Assembly: GCA_937128575.1 (NCBI GenBank)
Contig: CAKZMN010000040.1
Coordinates: 1-5,291 of the forward strand
Origin: an uncultured Alphaproteobacteria bacterium
GTDB lineage: Bacteria > Pseudomonadota > Alphaproteobacteria > Micavibrionales > Micavibrionaceae
DNA: 5,291 bases
Direction of reading: 5' to 3'
Shown here: positions 4,876 to 5,291 of the stretch, in pieces
Position numbering within the stretch: the first letter of the stretch is position 1
Layout: each line of letters begins with the position of its first letter
The notes under the pieces: model-generated
What the model saw: the letters and a program-made list of their open reading frames with translations, nothing else
What the model was told of the DNA's origin: nothing
Database searches by the model: none
Translations under genes and position numbers: made by a program

Positions 4876-5291
4876 TCAATACGGAATTGGATATTCGCGG
4901 CGCACGGCCTCGATGTCACTTAGAACATCAGCGCTCAATTTTACATTTATTGAATCGATATTGGCTTTTAGCTGCTCCATGGTGGTGGCGCCAATAATAT
5001 TAGCAGTCACAAAGGGCTGCATATTTACAAACGCCAAGGCCATTTGGCACATATCCAAACCATGTTTTTCCGCAATCGCCATATAGGCCTTAATTGCATC
5101 ATTGCATTGCGGGGTGTCGCGGCGCTCCGTGCCCGGGGTGATGGTCAGGCGCGCACCTTCTGGTCGCTTGCCGTCTAGATATTTACCGCTAAGCATGCCG
5201 CGCGTGAGAGGTGACCAGGCCAATAAGCCGCAATCTTCCGCCACGGCAACCTCACAAAGCTCCGGCTCAAACAAGCGGTTGAGCAAACTAT
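4876..5291 (-). CDS. tas: Tas-type aldo/keto reductase, C-terminal part (cut by window edge)
   Basis: This is the 3' part of an NADP(H)-dependent aldo/keto reductase of the TIM-barrel superfamily. The visible 138 or so residues begin SLLNRLFEPEL and continue with LLAWSPLTRGMLSGKYLDGK, the usual late-barrel block. They end with MALAFVNMQPFVTANIIGAT, then TMEQLKANI and a terminal helix, the cofactor-phosphate side of the barrel. The wording ALAFV..QPFV...GATTM.QLK.NI closely resembles the E. coli Tas protein, found as a suppressor of tyrosine auxotrophy under starvation; its natural substrate is not known. The catalytic Asp-Tyr-Lys-His residues would lie in the part beyond the window. The TGA stop (4876-4878) sits two bases from the mltA stop in a convergent arrangement, with no room for a separate terminator. 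Confidence 0.88.
   Translation of the reverse strand, partial: SLLNRLFEPELCEVAVAEDCGLLAWSPLTRGMLSGKYLDGKRPEGARLTITPGTERRDTPQCNDAIKAYMAIAEKHGLDMCQMALAFVNMQPFVTANIIGATTMEQLKANIDSINVKLSADVLSDIEAVRREYPIPY

Overview
The window looks like ordinary chromosomal DNA of an alphaproteobacterium with intermediate GC content. The evidence is the gene order, which I recall as a common alphaproteobacterial arrangement: aroE-coaE-dnaQ, then secB and fxsA on the opposite strand, then a Tim44-like gene and mltA divergent from them. The protein motifs agree with this. Genus cannot be fixed from the sequence. Three of the genes start with GTG, and every gene whose true end is visible stops at TAA or TGA.

Layout. 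Bases 1-142 are a poorly explained left edge that should hold the middle of aroE but does not read cleanly. Bases 143-403 encode the C-terminal part of shikimate dehydrogenase (aroE). It overlaps coaE (400-1026, dephospho-CoA kinase) by 4 bases, and coaE overlaps dnaQ (from 1026) by 1 base, so the three form a tightly coupled operon. A hairpin at 1699-1722 separates dnaQ from the convergent secB (1711-2232, minus). Upstream of secB on the minus strand is fxsA (2315-2779). The 145-base divergent spacer between fxsA and the Tim44-like gene carries both promoters. timA (2925-3665) and mltA (3689-4873) are co-directional. mltA converges, with a 2-base gap, on the 3' part of a Tas-type aldo/keto reductase that runs off the right edge (4876-5291, minus).

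The window combines housekeeping metabolism (aromatic amino acid and CoA biosynthesis), replication fidelity (DnaQ), protein targeting and the inner membrane (SecB, FxsA, Tim44-like protein) and the cell wall (MltA).

The most notable feature is an in-frame TAG at 1491-1493 in dnaQ. It falls immediately after the last catalytic aspartate of the exonuclease. The reading frame then continues intact for 69 codons, through a clamp-binding-like motif and the polymerase-binding tail, to a natural TAA at 1701-1703. As read, the protein keeps every catalytic residue but loses the parts that attach it to DNA polymerase III. This is either a real nonsense allele (a potential mutator), readthrough, or a sequence error. 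I see no undescribed multi-gene system, mobile element, CRISPR array, tRNA or rRNA.
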